Assembly: GCA_951812925.1 (NCBI GenBank)
Contig: OX638368.1
Span: 129,169,309 to 129,233,308, forward strand
DNA length: 64,000 bases
DNA from: Calliopum simillimum
Lineage: Eukaryota > Arthropoda > Insecta > Diptera > Lauxaniidae
Reading direction: 5' to 3'
In this document: positions 51,201 through 58,086 of the stretch, in pieces
Layout of the letters: each line of letters starts with the position of its first letter
How positions within the stretch are numbered: position 1 is the stretch's first letter
The notes under the pieces: model-generated
What the model was told of the DNA's origin: nothing
Database searches by the model: none
Seen by the model: the letters and a program-made list of their open reading frames with translations, nothing else
Translations under genes and position numbers: made by a program

Positions 51201-54053
51201 TTTTGGGGGCGTGTCACCGCCCATTTTTCTAATGTGTGTTATTTGGCTTAGTGCCCTTTACATTTGTGCCAAATATCATTCCTATGCTGTCGAATTTTGT
51301 TTTGTAGGATCGTGGCACCGCCCCTGATCCATAATAACATACTCTGAAAATTTCATTAAAATCGATCGAGTGGTTTTCGAGTCAATAACAAACGCTAGAG
51401 CGCTATAGTCCTATCTCAATTTTTTCAATTGTTGGGAAATTCCAAAATAAGATTTTAAACAATGGTTATTTAGAACTGGCTGCTATTTTGATATAACGAT
51501 ACATGCAATAATTTTACTTAAATTTTATTTTAACATAACTTTGTGTTTTAAACCAATTTTATTAATTTCTGACAAAATCCCAGCCAATTTGTATGATGCC
51601 ATTACTTTTGCCCTCATACGGAATTGCTATTAAAATAAACGACACATTTAGTAAATTCTATGAGCGATTAGCATTTCAAGGTTTGCTTTCCGACACATTC
51701 TCTTGAACAGAGGGCGGGGCATCTCCAATTAGATTAAACCAAAGAATATAAATTACCCCGATGAAATTTATATATGCACCAAATCTCATCTGTGTGAATT
51801 AGATAGTTTAAGAGATAAGACATTTTTTTAAGGACGTGGCACTGCCTATTTTTCCCTTAGACATTGTTTGTCCCGTTACTTTTAATACATATGCTACATC
51901 TCATCCATGTCCGTTCAATGTTTTCAGAGATATGATAAAAATTAATTGTTTTGGAATCACGGAAAAAACAAGAAAATAAAGATTAAAAATTTTTGGTTTC
52001 GACATTAAAAATGACGAATAGTCATGAAACGCGTAGAAAACCCGAAAAAAACGAAATTTTATTTTTAAAAATATGTCTTATTTGAATATTCAGTGGAGAT
52101 AGAACAGTAGCGCTCTTCAAGATTTTGGATATTTTTCTTAATTCTCGAATATTTTGATGTTTTATGGTATTTTGACATCCCACAGTTTTCCACTCGGTAA
52201 AGAAGCCCACAAGGAAACCATAACTGCAAAAGTCTACAAATCGCAAAAAGTGGAGATAGGACTATAGCGCTCTAAGGTATCGATATCTGCGTCACCTCCT
52301 GAGTCGATATAGCCATGTCTGTTTGTCTGTCTGCAAGCTCTGAGCAAAAACTCGGGCAAGAGGTCGTGGCACCTCCCATATAATTAAAAGATCAAAAATG
52401 CTGTACTGAAAATTTACTCAGACACTGAGAATTATAAATTAAAGCTCTGAGCAAAAGCTATGTGAATTCGGACAAGAGGTCGTGTCACCTCTCGTACAAG
52501 CAAAATATTAAAAATTCTGCAGTGTAGGGTATTTAATGTTTAGCCAGGCCAAAGGTACCCTTACTATTTTTTATTTATTTTAATTAATTATAATTAAAAT
52601 TGTCGAGCGAGACTTGAACCTGGGATGTTCATAGTAAATCTCTCAAACTCAGTGACCAGTACCATCGTTACTCTATCATCAAGTAGACTTATTGGCAATT
52701 TTGGTCTGTGCTTTTTATACATTTGTTTGTCACAATTGTGACTATTAGATTCAAAGAGTATTTACTATTTACCGTTCGAAGGTATTGAACAAAACACGAA
52801 AATTGAAATTCCTATAGGAATTCATAATTTTTAAAAATATTAAAGTCAAAATTGGCTTGGAATTAATAGACATTTGAAAACTCTGATTAGAGCCAAAGGT
52901 AGTATTTTAAACTGGGATTCATAACACAGGCCCAAAAAAAAAAAAGTACCCTGCGCGAAAGATCAGACCACGTGAACTTTATGTTTTTGGGGTCGCTGAA
53001 TTCGAATATGGTTTCAGAATAGCGAAGTTGGTTCGAGTTTTTTCAGAAATCAACAATTATGCTGAAAAATTTGAGATTTATTTCAGCATTATTTCTGATT
53101 TGTGCAAAAACTCGAACCAACTCCTGTGCACAGGCCAAAAAAAAAAAAAGAAAAAAAAGTACCCTTCGCGAAAGATCAAACCACCGGAACTTTATGTTTT
53201 CGGGGTCGCTGAACCCGAATATAGAGTCAGATTAGCGAAGTTGGTTCGCGTTTTTTCAGAAACCAGGAAAAATCTTTAATTTTCAGCATTATTGTTGATT
53301 TCTGAAAAAATGCGAACCAACTTCGCTATTCTGGCAAAATATTCGGATTCAGCGACCCCGAAAGCATAAAGTTCAGGTGGTCTGATCTTTCGCGCATGGT
53401 ACTTTTTTTTTTTGTGGGCCTGTGTAATCAGTCGCTAACTCAATTTTTATTAAAAGTGGAATACATCTCTTTTGAATCTAATAGTCACAATTGTTGATTG
53501 TGTTGTATATTGATATTTGGTATAGCTATTCCATTGGAATTAGTGATTAGTGATGCTAACTTATCAGGGCTTCTTTTTCTAAAATACTTTAAGAAATTTT
53601 GCAAATATATGATTAAAAGTTCAATTAAAAATTAATGTCATTTAGTTTTAAAAAAAGCATTGGTACTACATCTTTTTTTACTTTCCAGCGAATGGTGGTG
53701 TAACCAATAACAAATCACAGCAACAAAGCAAACCGCCACAAACTGTAGATAACAAGAACAACAACAGCGGTGCAGGTGGTGCTGGCAGTTCATCAGAAAG
53801 ATCAAAACAAAATAAAGATGCAAACAGTGTTCCAACTAAGCCCATTGACAAGCAGCAACAACCACCACCACCACAGCTGCAGCAGCAAAACCATCCACAG
53901 CAGCAACACCATCAACAACCGCCAAAAACACGACGCAACAATAAAAATCGAAATAATCATGCGGATAATGTGCAGCAGCAACAGCAACCACAACAACCAC
54001 ATTTGCATCCACAGGATAATAAGAAGGAAGCGCTTGTAAATGGAACATCCTAA
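33150..54053 (+). CDS. Fmr1: Fmr1, fragile X messenger ribonucleoprotein (11 coding exons)
   Basis: Cytoplasmic RNA-binding translational regulator that associates with polysomes and RNP granules. It is needed in fly neurons and the germline. The spliced reading frame of 1,992 nt (663 codons plus stop) is continuous across ten GT-AG introns, each with matching phase. In order it encodes Tudor/Agenet 1 (about residues 1-50), Tudor/Agenet 2 (about 60-120), a region with [14 protein letters not shown]1 (about 222-285, GSHG at 237-240), KH2 (about 286-360, GKNG at 300-303), the conserved [15 protein letters not shown] phosphosite segment, an RGG/poly-Gly region and a Q/N/H-rich tail ending EALVNGTS. 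Length and order match Drosophila FMR1 (about 680 aa). Flies have a single family member. Introns 1, 2 and 10 exceed 5 kb because of transposons. Identification is certain; the use of the 60-nt intron 6 and of the exon-10 acceptor is less so. Confidence 0.97.
33201..34103. other. Fmr1 intron 1, first part, no feature seen
   Basis: AT-rich intronic sequence without recognisable elements. Confidence 0.45.
34104..34190. repeat. Short tandem duplication in Fmr1 intron 1
   Basis: AGCGACCAGGACACTGCGAT and AGCGACCAAGTCACTGTGGA are each followed by a TATCAGTGACTTTAA.AGCGAC segment, giving two units about 45 bp apart. Confidence 0.6.
34463..34648. repeat. Near-identical 84-bp direct duplication
   Basis: CTACAAGCGAAACCAATTAT through GGAAATCACTGGCAGC occurs at 34463-34546 and again at 34565-34648 with only about two differences. 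The period is 102 bp. It looks recent compared with the surrounding repeats. Confidence 0.8.
34810..35070 (+). pseudogene. Jockey-like LINE, C-terminal fragment
   Basis: The frame reads [19 protein letters not shown], then [16 protein letters not shown] and [17 protein letters not shown] before a stop near 35062. CPxC...HDxxHLFNCP is the C-terminal zinc knuckle of Jockey-type reverse transcriptase ORFs, followed by the usual WxxPVEVAxFLGL end. It lies before, not after, the reverse transcriptase fragment of the same type, so the locus is rearranged or holds two copies. Confidence 0.8.
35150..36753 (+). pseudogene. Jockey-like LINE reverse transcriptase, disrupted
   Basis: The chain begins [12 protein letters not shown] and continues [18 protein letters not shown] (first catalytic region) and MGVPQGGVL, then a stop and PLLF. 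A 383-bp MITE at 35468-35850 splits the codons for LLF and [13 protein letters not shown]. After it come [20 protein letters not shown] (catalytic DD), [34 protein letters not shown] and [20 protein letters not shown]. Several frameshifts follow, and the zinc knuckle that should close it is instead found upstream at 34.9 kb. It is inactive and lies in the sense orientation in Fmr1 intron 1. Confidence 0.85.
35468..35850. mobile_element. 383-bp MITE with TTAA duplication inside the LINE
   Basis: The ends AGCTGGAAATAGTCAAAACG and CGTGTTGACTAATTCCACC are inverted repeats, and the match extends further in (GTTACGGAACG/CGTTCCCTAA). TTAA precedes (35464-35467) and follows (35851-35854). Removing the element and one TTAA rejoins the host frame exactly (CTT TTT AAC TTC). 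TTAA duplication is the signature of piggyBac-type mobilisation. Confidence 0.88.
36870..37060. repeat. Fragment of the foldback family found at 41.9-42.9 kb
   Basis: GCTGAATCCGAATCCGGCCT followed by TAGAATTGCTGTATCTCATA and GGTTTTTGAGATATCTTAGC matches an arm of the 41936-42876 element, including the AACAAACAAATATAAAAATA part before it. Confidence 0.55.
37200..37925. repeat. Imperfect inverted array of about 150-bp modules
   Basis: The phrase TGAAGAAAAATTTTGGAAAC near 37258 is mirrored by TTTCCAAAATTTTTCTTCAA near 37790. Segments such as ACTGCACC.ATCGAT, GATAGGGAGAGGTTG and GTCGGGGACATC recur in both orientations. The centre is near 37570-37640. It is probably a decayed foldback element. 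The frames at 37094-37412 are by-products. Confidence 0.5.
37926..39337. other. Rest of Fmr1 intron 1, no feature seen
   Basis: AT-rich intron ending in TTCTTTCAG at 39329-39337. Frames at 38023-39004 are low-complexity. Confidence 0.45.
39338..39387 (+). CDS. Fmr1: Fmr1 exon 2
   Basis: Fifty bases encoding [16 protein letters not shown] plus two bases of a glycine codon. It completes Tudor/Agenet 1. Acceptor TTCTTTCAG, donor GTAAGT at 39388, ending in phase 2. It is small and set between introns of 6.1 and 5.2 kb, so inclusion depends on strong splice sites, which it has. Confidence 0.95.
39388..40172. other. Fmr1 intron 2, first part, no feature seen
   Basis: No recognisable element. The minus-strand frame at 39848-40030 has no family signal. 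Confidence 0.4.
40173..40543. mobile_element. 371-bp MITE with internal duplication
   Basis: The ends ATATCGCTCATTTACTTCAA and TTGAAGTAAATGAGCGATAT are perfect inverted repeats, and GAACGRCAMAACTCAAA continues the match. Inside, a unit of about 165 bp (AAAAACGCGA, AATGATGCAGAA, TCATAAAAATATCTTTTAC, ACGAAATAACTTTT) occurs twice in the same direction. No coding frame is seen. Confidence 0.8.
40845..41085 (-). pseudogene. RTE-like LINE, C-terminal tail, minus strand
   Basis: On the minus strand the frame reads [60 protein letters not shown] and ILALCSS, then stops near 40875. [17 protein letters not shown]...LE and the DRxxWRxxxxALC ending are typical of the C-terminal tail of RTE-type LINE proteins. 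A (CATA)n microsatellite at 40845-40862 forms its 3' end, as RTE elements often have. Only about 70 codons are left, so it is a strongly 5'-truncated insertion. Confidence 0.75.
41196..41370. mobile_element. 175-bp pogo-type MITE with TA duplication
   Basis: The ends CAGTGAAAGTCGCTTATAAC and ATAGGCGACTTTCACTG are inverted repeats flanked by TA on both sides (41194-41195 and 41371-41372). Inner copies of GGTCGTTATAA occur in both orientations. CAGT ends with TCGCTTA resemble the Drosophila pogo terminus from memory. No coding sequence. Confidence 0.85.
41371..41834 (+). mobile_element. Small non-autonomous Helitron, about 460 bp
   Basis: The left side TATATATAAAAATGAAATAG plus TGTCTGTATGTAGC is a Helitron 5'-type end. 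The right side GAACGGGCGAACAAAGTCGC, AACCAGGC and CAGCTAG, followed by T, fits a CTAG 3' terminus. The expected TC at the 5' end is not visible because the pogo-type MITE abuts at 41370. No protein is encoded. Confidence 0.65.
41936..42876. mobile_element. 0.94-kb foldback-type element
   Basis: CACTACTCCTGAAGGATCGA at about 41935 pairs with TCGATCCTTCAGGAGCAGTG near 42849. The arms run about 300-400 bp to a centre near 42407, with matching internal phrases (GATTGAAATCCTATCTGCT and AGCAGATAGGATTTCAATC, GCTGAATCCGAATCC and GGATTCGAATTCAGC). There is no transposase. A partial relative lies at 36.87-37.06 kb. Confidence 0.75.
42877..43462. other. Fmr1 intron 2, no feature seen
   Basis: GTGAGCGACGATATACC at 43123 mirrors GGTCGTTGTACAAGTGAGCGACG-like text near 42985 only weakly. 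No gene or certain element. Confidence 0.3.
43463..43660. mobile_element. Copy of the AAAAGTAATGTCA MITE family
   Basis: GGTGCAAATGTAATGTCATA plus ATATAAATTGGCTGTCATTT and TTGTTAGAAATTAATAAAAT match the copies at 4.2 and 25.9 kb. GATTATGGCACATAATGTGT near 43614 matches 4317-4333. The right terminal repeat is diverged. Confidence 0.6.
43661..44609. other. End of Fmr1 intron 2, no feature seen
   Basis: AT-rich sequence ending in TTTCTTCGCAG at 44599-44609, the exon 3 acceptor. Confidence 0.45.
44610..44933 (+). CDS. Fmr1: Fmr1 exon 3
   Basis: The exon completes a Gly codon and encodes [20 protein letters not shown], Tudor/Agenet 2 ([47 protein letters not shown]) and [20 protein letters not shown]. 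The W-W pair and the YIGF motif are conserved in the family. It ends CAG GA before donor GTATGT at 44934. Reading on without splicing gives only 18 further codons before a stop. Confidence 0.96.
45019..45184 (+). CDS. Fmr1: Fmr1 exon 4
   Basis: After acceptor TTGGACAG the exon completes GAA and encodes [40 protein letters not shown] and [15 protein letters not shown], the strongly conserved linker before KH1. The 85-bp intron 3 precedes it. Donor GTAAAG at 45185 is a weaker match to consensus; phase 0. Confidence 0.95.
45489..45616. mobile_element. 128-bp Tourist-like MITE (PIF/Harbinger) with TAA duplication
   Basis: GGGCCATTTTCACAATGTTC and GAACATTGTGAAATTGGCCC are inverted repeats with one gap. 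TAA flanks both sides (45486-45488 and 45617-45619). A GGGCC terminus with TAA duplication is diagnostic of Tourist-type PIF/Harbinger MITEs. It sits in Fmr1 intron 4. Confidence 0.85.
45992..46059 (+). CDS. Fmr1: Fmr1 exon 5
   Basis: Sixty-eight bases encoding [20 protein letters not shown] and NR plus two bases of Gly. It forms the segment leading into KH1. Acceptor TATTTCTAG, donor GTGAGT at 46060. Confidence 0.95.
46060..47294. other. Fmr1 intron 5, degenerate fly repeat
   Basis: Contains CGCCACGCCCCTTTAAAAAA and ATTTGGTACACATGTAAAAT near 46137-46190, text of the same general type as the CGTGGCAC repeats. No frame here is convincing. Confidence 0.4.
47295..47592 (+). CDS. Fmr1: Fmr1 exon 6 (KH1 and start of KH2)
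   Basis: Encodes [60 protein letters not shown] and [20 protein letters not shown], then [23 protein letters not shown] (237-240) and GKNG (300-303) are the two KH signature loops that hold RNA. The exon ends AAG before a perfect GTGAGT donor at 47593 (phase 0). Confidence 0.96.
47593..47652 (+). other. Fmr1: Fmr1 intron 6, 60 nt, in frame and stop-free
   Basis: The donor GTGAGT is consensus. The acceptor CAACAAAAAG lacks a pyrimidine tract. Exactly 60 bases lie between FRIK and [10 protein letters not shown], which are directly joined in Drosophila FMR1. If kept, it adds 20 residues ([20 protein letters not shown]) in the KH2 variable loop without a stop. I call it an intron because the family lacks these residues and short fly introns are this long, but retention is possible. 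Confidence 0.65.
47653..47784 (+). CDS. Fmr1: Fmr1 exon 7 (end of KH2)
   Basis: Encodes [40 protein letters not shown] and AHLK, the second half of KH2. The vertebrate proteins carry an alternatively spliced insert at about this loop. Donor GTAGGT at 47785. Confidence 0.95.
47857..48076 (+). CDS. Fmr1: Fmr1 exon 8 (phosphosite and RGG start)
   Basis: Encodes [60 protein letters not shown] and [25 protein letters not shown] matches the conserved acidic phosphoserine cluster of FMR1 (casein kinase II type in fly). [10 protein letters not shown] opens the RGG RNA-binding region. The short intron before it is 72 bp. Donor GTATTG at 48077, phase 1. Confidence 0.94.
48144..48389 (+). CDS. Fmr1: Fmr1 exon 9 (RGG and poly-Gly)
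   Basis: After TTTTTTAAAG the exon encodes [20 protein letters not shown], a run of about 12 glycines, [20 protein letters not shown] and [20 protein letters not shown], then SVERGDR. It matches the Drosophila RGG region, although the glycine run differs in length. The donor is CGAG followed by GTTTGT at 48390. GDR before the splice is extra compared with Drosophila VERADSNSS, so the exact donor should be confirmed. Confidence 0.9.
48460..48531 (+). CDS. Fmr1: Fmr1 exon 10, possible NAGNAG acceptor
   Basis: Encodes (A)[20 protein letters not shown] and PNN plus one base. The acceptor reads TTTTAGCAG: splicing after TAG starts at 48460 and after CAG at 48463, changing one residue. [12 protein letters not shown] is conserved in Drosophila. 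Donor GTGAGT at 48532, phase 1. Confidence 0.9.
48532..50038. other. Fmr1 intron 10, first part
   Basis: No gene. GTCGGCTATTATGGAATACG (48649) and GCGTGTATTATGGAATACAT (48846) repeat a short phrase, suggesting an old element, but no ends are clear. The frame at 49943-50200 overlaps the inverted repeat below. Confidence 0.35.
50039..50283. repeat. 245-bp inverted repeat in intron 10
   Basis: TTCGTCGGGTTAAAACTACA plus ACTAGACATCTATGTACA pairs with AATGTAGATGTCTAGTTGTA plus GTTTTAACGCGACGA. Arms are about 40 bp, loop about 165 bp. A single arm copy is at 2155 kb-relative position 2155-2195 of this window. Confidence 0.65.
50284..51395. repeat. Intron 10 with CGTGGCACC-type repeat at its end
   Basis: 50284-51120 shows nothing clear. 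From 51121 to 51395 two units repeat: CTAGTTCCCTTCACATATGT / TTAGTGCCCTTTACATTTGT, each followed by GCCAAAT.TCATTCCTAT and a CGTG..ACCGCCC phrase. It ends with TTTCATTAAAATCGATCGAG and TGGTTTTCGAG, the common fly repeat ending. Confidence 0.5.
51398..52272. mobile_element. 875-bp element with TA-flanked inverted ends
   Basis: GAGCGCTATAGTCCTATCTC at the left and GAGATAGGACTATAGCGCTC at the right are perfect 20-bp inverted repeats, with TA just outside each (51396-51397, 52273-52274). The TA duplication suggests Tc1/mariner/pogo-type mobilisation. A minus-strand frame at 52022-52246 has a protein-like stretch ([20 protein letters not shown]) that I cannot assign. A right-end fragment of the AAAAGTAATGTCA MITE sits inside at about 51545-51640. 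Confidence 0.75.
51545..51640. mobile_element. Right-end fragment of the AAAAGTAATGTCA MITE family
   Basis: TTTTATTAATTTCTGACAAA, GCCAATTTGTATGATGCCAT and TACTTTTGCC followed by GGAATTGC and AATAAACG match the terminal region of the 4173-4389 copy in inverse orientation. Confidence 0.6.
52276..52560. repeat. CGTGGCACC-type repeat, inverted relative to 18.8 kb
   Basis: ATCTGCGTCACCTCCTGAGT, AGCCATGTCTGTTTGTCTGT, then two modules with CAAGCTCTGAGCAAAAACT and GACAAGAGGTCGTGTCACC, and an end GCCAGGCCAAAGGTACC. It is the right half of the structure seen at 15459-16296. Confidence 0.55.
52605..52690 (-). repeat. tRNA-like SINE candidate, minus strand
   Basis: On the minus strand CATCCCAGGTTCAAGTCTCG contains a B-box-like GGTTCAAGTCTC. 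A-box-like text (ATGGTACTGG) lies about 45 bp before it. An AT-rich tail (AATTTTAATTATAATT) follows. A cloverleaf is not convincing, so a SINE or tRNA pseudogene is preferred over a tRNA gene. Confidence 0.4.
52733..53493. repeat. Outer inverted repeat enclosing a MITE
   Basis: CAATTGTGACTATTAGATTC plus AAAGAG near 52733-52758 pairs with CTCTTTTGAATCTAATAGTC plus ACAATTG near 53467-53493. The inner MITE at 52924-53425 lies between them. Confidence 0.65.
52924..53425. mobile_element. 502-bp MITE with poly(A)-type inverted ends and an internal copy
   Basis: ACACAGGCCCAAAAAAAAAA and GGGCCTGTGT close the element. The inner arms match: GCGAAAGATCAGACCAC, ACTTTATG, GGGGTCGCTGAA and GCGAAGTTGGTTCG, and their complements. 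A second left-arm-like copy starts near 53131 (ACAGGCCAAAAAA), so a related copy inserted into or duplicated within the first. The frame at 53028-53279 is a by-product. Confidence 0.75.
53689..54053 (+). CDS. Fmr1: Fmr1 exon 11 (Q/N-rich tail and stop)
   Basis: After TTACTTTCCAG the exon encodes [40 protein letters not shown], a stretch rich in Q, P, H and [21 protein letters not shown] and ends [10 protein letters not shown]. The basic [10 protein letters not shown] piece and the VNGTS end are as in Drosophila. The low-complexity Q/N tail is of the prion-like type linked to granule assembly in fly FMR1. The long minus-strand frames opposite it are artefacts of CAG/CAA codons. Confidence 0.95.
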
Positions 54054-55705
54054 TTACTAATTTATGCATAAAAAAAAACCAATACAACATATAAAATAGG
54101 GAGAGAAATAAACAATGAAAAATGAAAGAAAATGAAAATGAATAAAACTTTACCAACAACCAACCCACATTCATATACAGAAACACACAAGCAAACCTAC
54201 ATTTACATACATACATACATCTTCAAAAAGCAGAAAATAATATAATATCATTACTAACAATATATAAATATACAATTGAAAAATTATTATATAAAACAAA
54301 AATAATTTAAAACTAAAAAAAAGGAACAAAATCGAACGAATTATACACACTCACACATAAGGGGATAAAAATTAATATTGACACGAGAGTCCATTAATTA
54401 AAATTCATAATATAGAACAACTGCAACAATATGGAATTTAAACTAATCTAAAATGAATCTAAATCATATTAACTAACAAGAAGATATAAACATTATTTTA
54501 TTTTTAATAAGATATAGCAAATAAGAGCATACAATTTTAAACTTTTAATTAAAAGAAAAACAAAATTAAACACGAAATCTTTTGATTCAAATGATCAAAA
54601 GTGCGCCGCTGCTTTAACTGTTGAGTTTATTAGAGTCCTCGTAAAACTTCTTCTTCCGTGCAAACTATATACTCTGTTTAATTATTCTACTCGTTCTATG
54701 CTGCGTCTCGCTCATCTTACTATGTATTTTCAATCAAAAGTTCGACAGTCGATGCGATTAACACTTACACCCAAATTTTGTGTATCGAAACAAGTGAGCG
54801 ACTAATTTTCTCTGCATGCATTTTTAGTTTTGCTTTCAAAGTTGGAATGAACGCTAAAGTTGAAGCTAGTTCTTGAATAAAAGCTTCAGTCAGCTGCTAT
54901 TTTTGAGTGATTTTCGGTCACTAACTTGTTTCTAGATGCGGAATAAGGGGATTAATCACTATAGTTGATAGTTGTATAATTCGTTTCGTTTCCCTTCATA
55001 TATACGATATATAATTTTTATCTTCTTCAAAATTTCATTTATGTGTAAAAAAAAAATTGTTTTGTTTTAAAATTATTAAAAAAAAAAAATGTTTTATGTA
55101 TTTTTGGAATTCTTTCGAAGCATTCATCCAACTTTTTTCATTTACTTATATAAATTGCTATGGATTTAACATAATTGCGGTCACCAGTGCGTATACCTTT
55201 ATATTAATTTAATATTTAAATACTCTTAAATTATTTAAACTAAATACAAAAATAAAAACAAAAACAAATTAATAAAAGGAAAACAATCATAAAATATTCA
55301 TACATTACTATAAAAATAAAAAAAATAATAACATTAAATTAAAAAACAAAGAAAATCTGCATAAACATGAAACATGTGAATAATTTTTAAGAAATGTTGT
55401 GTAATTCGAACAAGAGCGTATAAATATAATAATGTAATATTAAAAATGATAAAACCTACAATAATAATAATAAATATGAAAATTGTCAATTTACGTTTTG
55501 CAAAATGTAAAAAAAAGTAAAAGAAAAAACAAAAAAAAAAAAAAAAAAAATAGCAAAAGAAAGAATTTCGAAAATGATTTTTCTCTGGTCAATTTTTTTT
55601 TTCACAGAAAATAAATGGCAAAATAAAAAGCTTCAAAAGCGTTTATTTTACCCTTCAACTATTTTGTTTGTATTGCGCATGTTTCTATAGACCAAGGCAA
55701 TAAAA
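54054..55705 (+). other. Fmr1: Fmr1 3' untranslated region
   Basis: AT-rich and without coding. It contains several AATAAA signals (54141, 54876, 55610, 55699) and a CATACATACATACAT microsatellite near 54205. Several polyadenylation sites seem possible; the last strong one is at 55699. Candidate regulatory AU-rich text is frequent, but no specific site can be called from sequence alone. Confidence 0.6.
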
Positions 55706-55734
55706 TGATTTGAATAATAGTATATTCACTTGAG

Positions 55735-55869
55735 ACTAAAAAATAGGATTACCTGGAATGTTTTCCGAGATTTTTGAAAATGAGTTATTTTATAGATTTC
55801 GCTCTGGATATATCTTTTGATAATTCTAAAATTTAGAAACAAAAAGTTATTGCAAAACACACAACAGAA
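55735..55869. repeat. Fragment of the foldback-type repeat seen at 5.5 kb
   Basis: ATTACCTGGAATGTTTTCCG plus AGATTTTTGAAAATGAGTTA and TTTTATAGATTTCG matches 5530-5585 with a few changes. Confidence 0.5.
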
Positions 55870-56677
55870 CAGATGTTCTCAATTGGTGGGCCGTGAATAC
55901 ATTTTAAGGGTGGCGCGAGACATTTAAGAAAGCCGATGAAGTACAAGAAAAAATTTTAAAATGTTGAAGCAAATCCATATAAAAAGTGCCAAGAGTATTG
56001 CAGATCGTTCTGTTTCATTCGTCAGATTCAGGAGGTTTAAACTGCCATCGCTCTCAAAATGTCGTTTGAACAAAATAAAGTGGAATACGTATATGGATTC
56101 ATATTCATTGAAAAAATTAATGCCACTTTGTCAAATGCGTAATTTGTCATCAAGTCCTCGGCAACGATGCTATGCAATCAAATCGAATGGAGCGCCACTT
56201 GCTTACAAAGCACCCTGAGCAGAAGGATAAAAACAGAATTTTTTTCTGTAAAAACTTATGCGCTAAAGCGCATAATACCGATAATGCCGCAAAAGATTTT
56301 TCAACAATCGCATTATTTTTTATATGGTCTATGAAAAGAGGGCTTACGTTTCAAAAAAAAAAAAAAAAAAAAATTTCCAATTTTTTGCCAATTCGCATAA
56401 ATTGACCTTAAAAAGTTGTTTTCCAGCTGTTTTCACGAAATTTTTCATAGACAGGTCACATATGTTATTTTATCCCGTTCATTTTATTTTGAAGATTTTA
56501 AAGTTGTTTTTAAAAAAGATTTTATAAAAACTCAATGACCTCATTTTTGTTAACATATACGTATTATTTTTAAGGACTGTTTTATTATTATTTTTTTATT
56601 AAATCTTTCGAATGGGGGCGCGAGATTGTTGAAGAACAAGAAAAGGGTGCGCGAGCAAAAACGGTTGGAAACCACTG
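55870..56677 (+). mobile_element. hAT element fossil with BED-finger remnant
   Basis: The left end CAGATGTTCTCAATTGGTGG and right end CGGTTGGAAACCACTG are the diverged CAGTGGTT-type hAT termini (read outward CAGTGGTTTCCAACCG). The flanks CAACAGAA and CCCTAGAA agree at 5 of 8 positions, a worn 8-bp duplication. The inside holds a zinc-finger remnant (see next entry). The catalytic domain is deleted. Confidence 0.65.
55980..56300 (+). pseudogene. BED zinc-finger piece of a ZBED/SCAND-like hAT transposase
   Basis: From 56058 on, pieces in shifting frames read SFEQNKVEYVYGFIFIEKIN, then CHQVLGNDAMQSNRMERHLL and TKHPEQKDKNRIFFCKNL. VIxC...H...NDAMxxxRxxRHLLTKHPE is the C2HC BED finger of the hAT family related to ZBED5/SCAND3. 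It would bind the transposon ends. At least two frameshifts break it and the DDE domain is missing. Confidence 0.65.
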
Positions 56678-56972
56678 CCCTAGAAAAAAATTTGTTTATG
56701 CTTTTTGTAGAGCATGTTATTCCCTACAAAAACTTTTCGTCCGATACCGTTCATGGGATATCGCGATCTGATAATCGATATACCCGGCCTAATGCATGGC
56801 CGATTTTGGCCAAATTGTAAATTAGGATATCTCGTAAACTTTTAAATCGTAACAAAATAATTCTAAGACCATTTTTAGAGGTAATATTACATTATCAAAC
56901 AATATTTTTCTCTAGAAGTTATCTTTTTAGTGATATTTACAAAAAAACTGCTTTTAGGCGCCATTTTCCAAT
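56678..56972. repeat. Foldback-type repeat text
   Basis: Contains GGCCTAATGCATGGCCGATTT and ATATCTCGTAAACTTTTAAA, similar to the 5.5-6.3 kb repeat. The frame at 56626-56820 is a by-product. Confidence 0.35.
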
Positions 56973-57077
56973 GGGGCTATCGTGAATAAATATTCCCGGG
57001 GAGTTTTCTCGGACTGCCGTGTATTCTCTATTGCAGTTTAAGAAAGTTCCCCGGGAATCTTGATTCACGATAACCCC
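56973..57077. repeat. 105-bp inverted repeat with CCCGGGG core
   Basis: GGGGCTATCGTGAATAAATA plus TTCCCGGGGA pairs with TCCCCGGGAATCTTGATTCA plus CGATAACCCCC. It interrupts the foldback-type text, so it is probably a small MITE inserted there. Confidence 0.7.
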
Positions 57078-58086
57078 CAATATGGTGGACATGATAGGAG
57101 GTGACAAAGTTGAAATTACTCATTTTCAAATATCCCGGAAAACTTTCCAGGCAAAATTATCAAATGACTGTTCTATAAGTAATTATCAAAAATTAAACTG
57201 TCATAAATCGGACATTTCGTAAGATTTTAAATTAAATTAAATTTTCATGTATAGACCAGTCAAATTAGATAGTGGCTATATACTATGCGAGTCTTGCACT
57301 AATTCCAAACTTCATAAAACCTATTCCAATCGATAGAGAATTTTGCCCTGAACAACATATCAAAATGGGTCCTCCTAAATTTTACGAAAAATTAAGTAAA
57401 TTGGGGTTTTCATCGTGAAGTACCAGGTAAAAAATTGATGTTTCCGATTTAAGTAATACAGTGAATTCGCAAAAATATTAACATCCCAACATATGAACAC
57501 CCCAATGTGTAAACACTTTCTCTACCATTGACTACTCAAAAATATGAAGTTTGTGCAAAAGCTCTAACATATGAATATAGTTCTCCTTAAACATGAAACA
57601 ATACGAATACATTTTTTTTTTTTAATTTTTTTGATACTTTTTCTCATTTTGATATATTATTTTTAATTTTTTAATGATACATTGCAATCGCATTGATTAA
57701 TTTTTTCGTCAATTGGTGCTTTTGTTTTTTGTGAAAATTGTGTACAGTGTATTGCGAATATTTTATTTGATTTGTCGATTCACGAAAATTATTTTGTTAA
57801 AGAAAATATTTTGAAAGTACCATTGGTAATTGCATTTGAAACACAAAAATAACGTAAGTATTTGTATTTTGTATTTAAAGTATTTTTAACAGCTCTGGTT
57901 GACTGCACATTAGTTCCTGGTCTCTTAAATATTTTTTCATACTTAAACTTCTGATTTACTTTGTTTTGATTCTTATGAAATAATTTTAAATTTGACTATA
58001 AACTATATAAGCGGAAAAATTCAAAAAACAAAAAGAACTGGTATAAGTTGGAAATGCTTGGAAGGATATCAAAAATAATGGTGCCA
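57078..58086. other. Non-coding DNA with a one-sided pogo-like end
   Basis: CAGTGAATTCGCAAAAATAT at 57470 plus CAACATATGAACACCCCAAT resembles a pogo-type terminus, but no partner end was found. The rest is AT-rich. Confidence 0.3.

Noticed and set aside
52605..52690. A functional tRNA gene
   Set aside because: Only box-like words. The stems do not pair.
53802..54216. Long minus-strand frames opposite Fmr1 exon 11
   Set aside because: They are the complement of CAG/CAA/CCA codons, giving W, L, V and A runs. No family signal.
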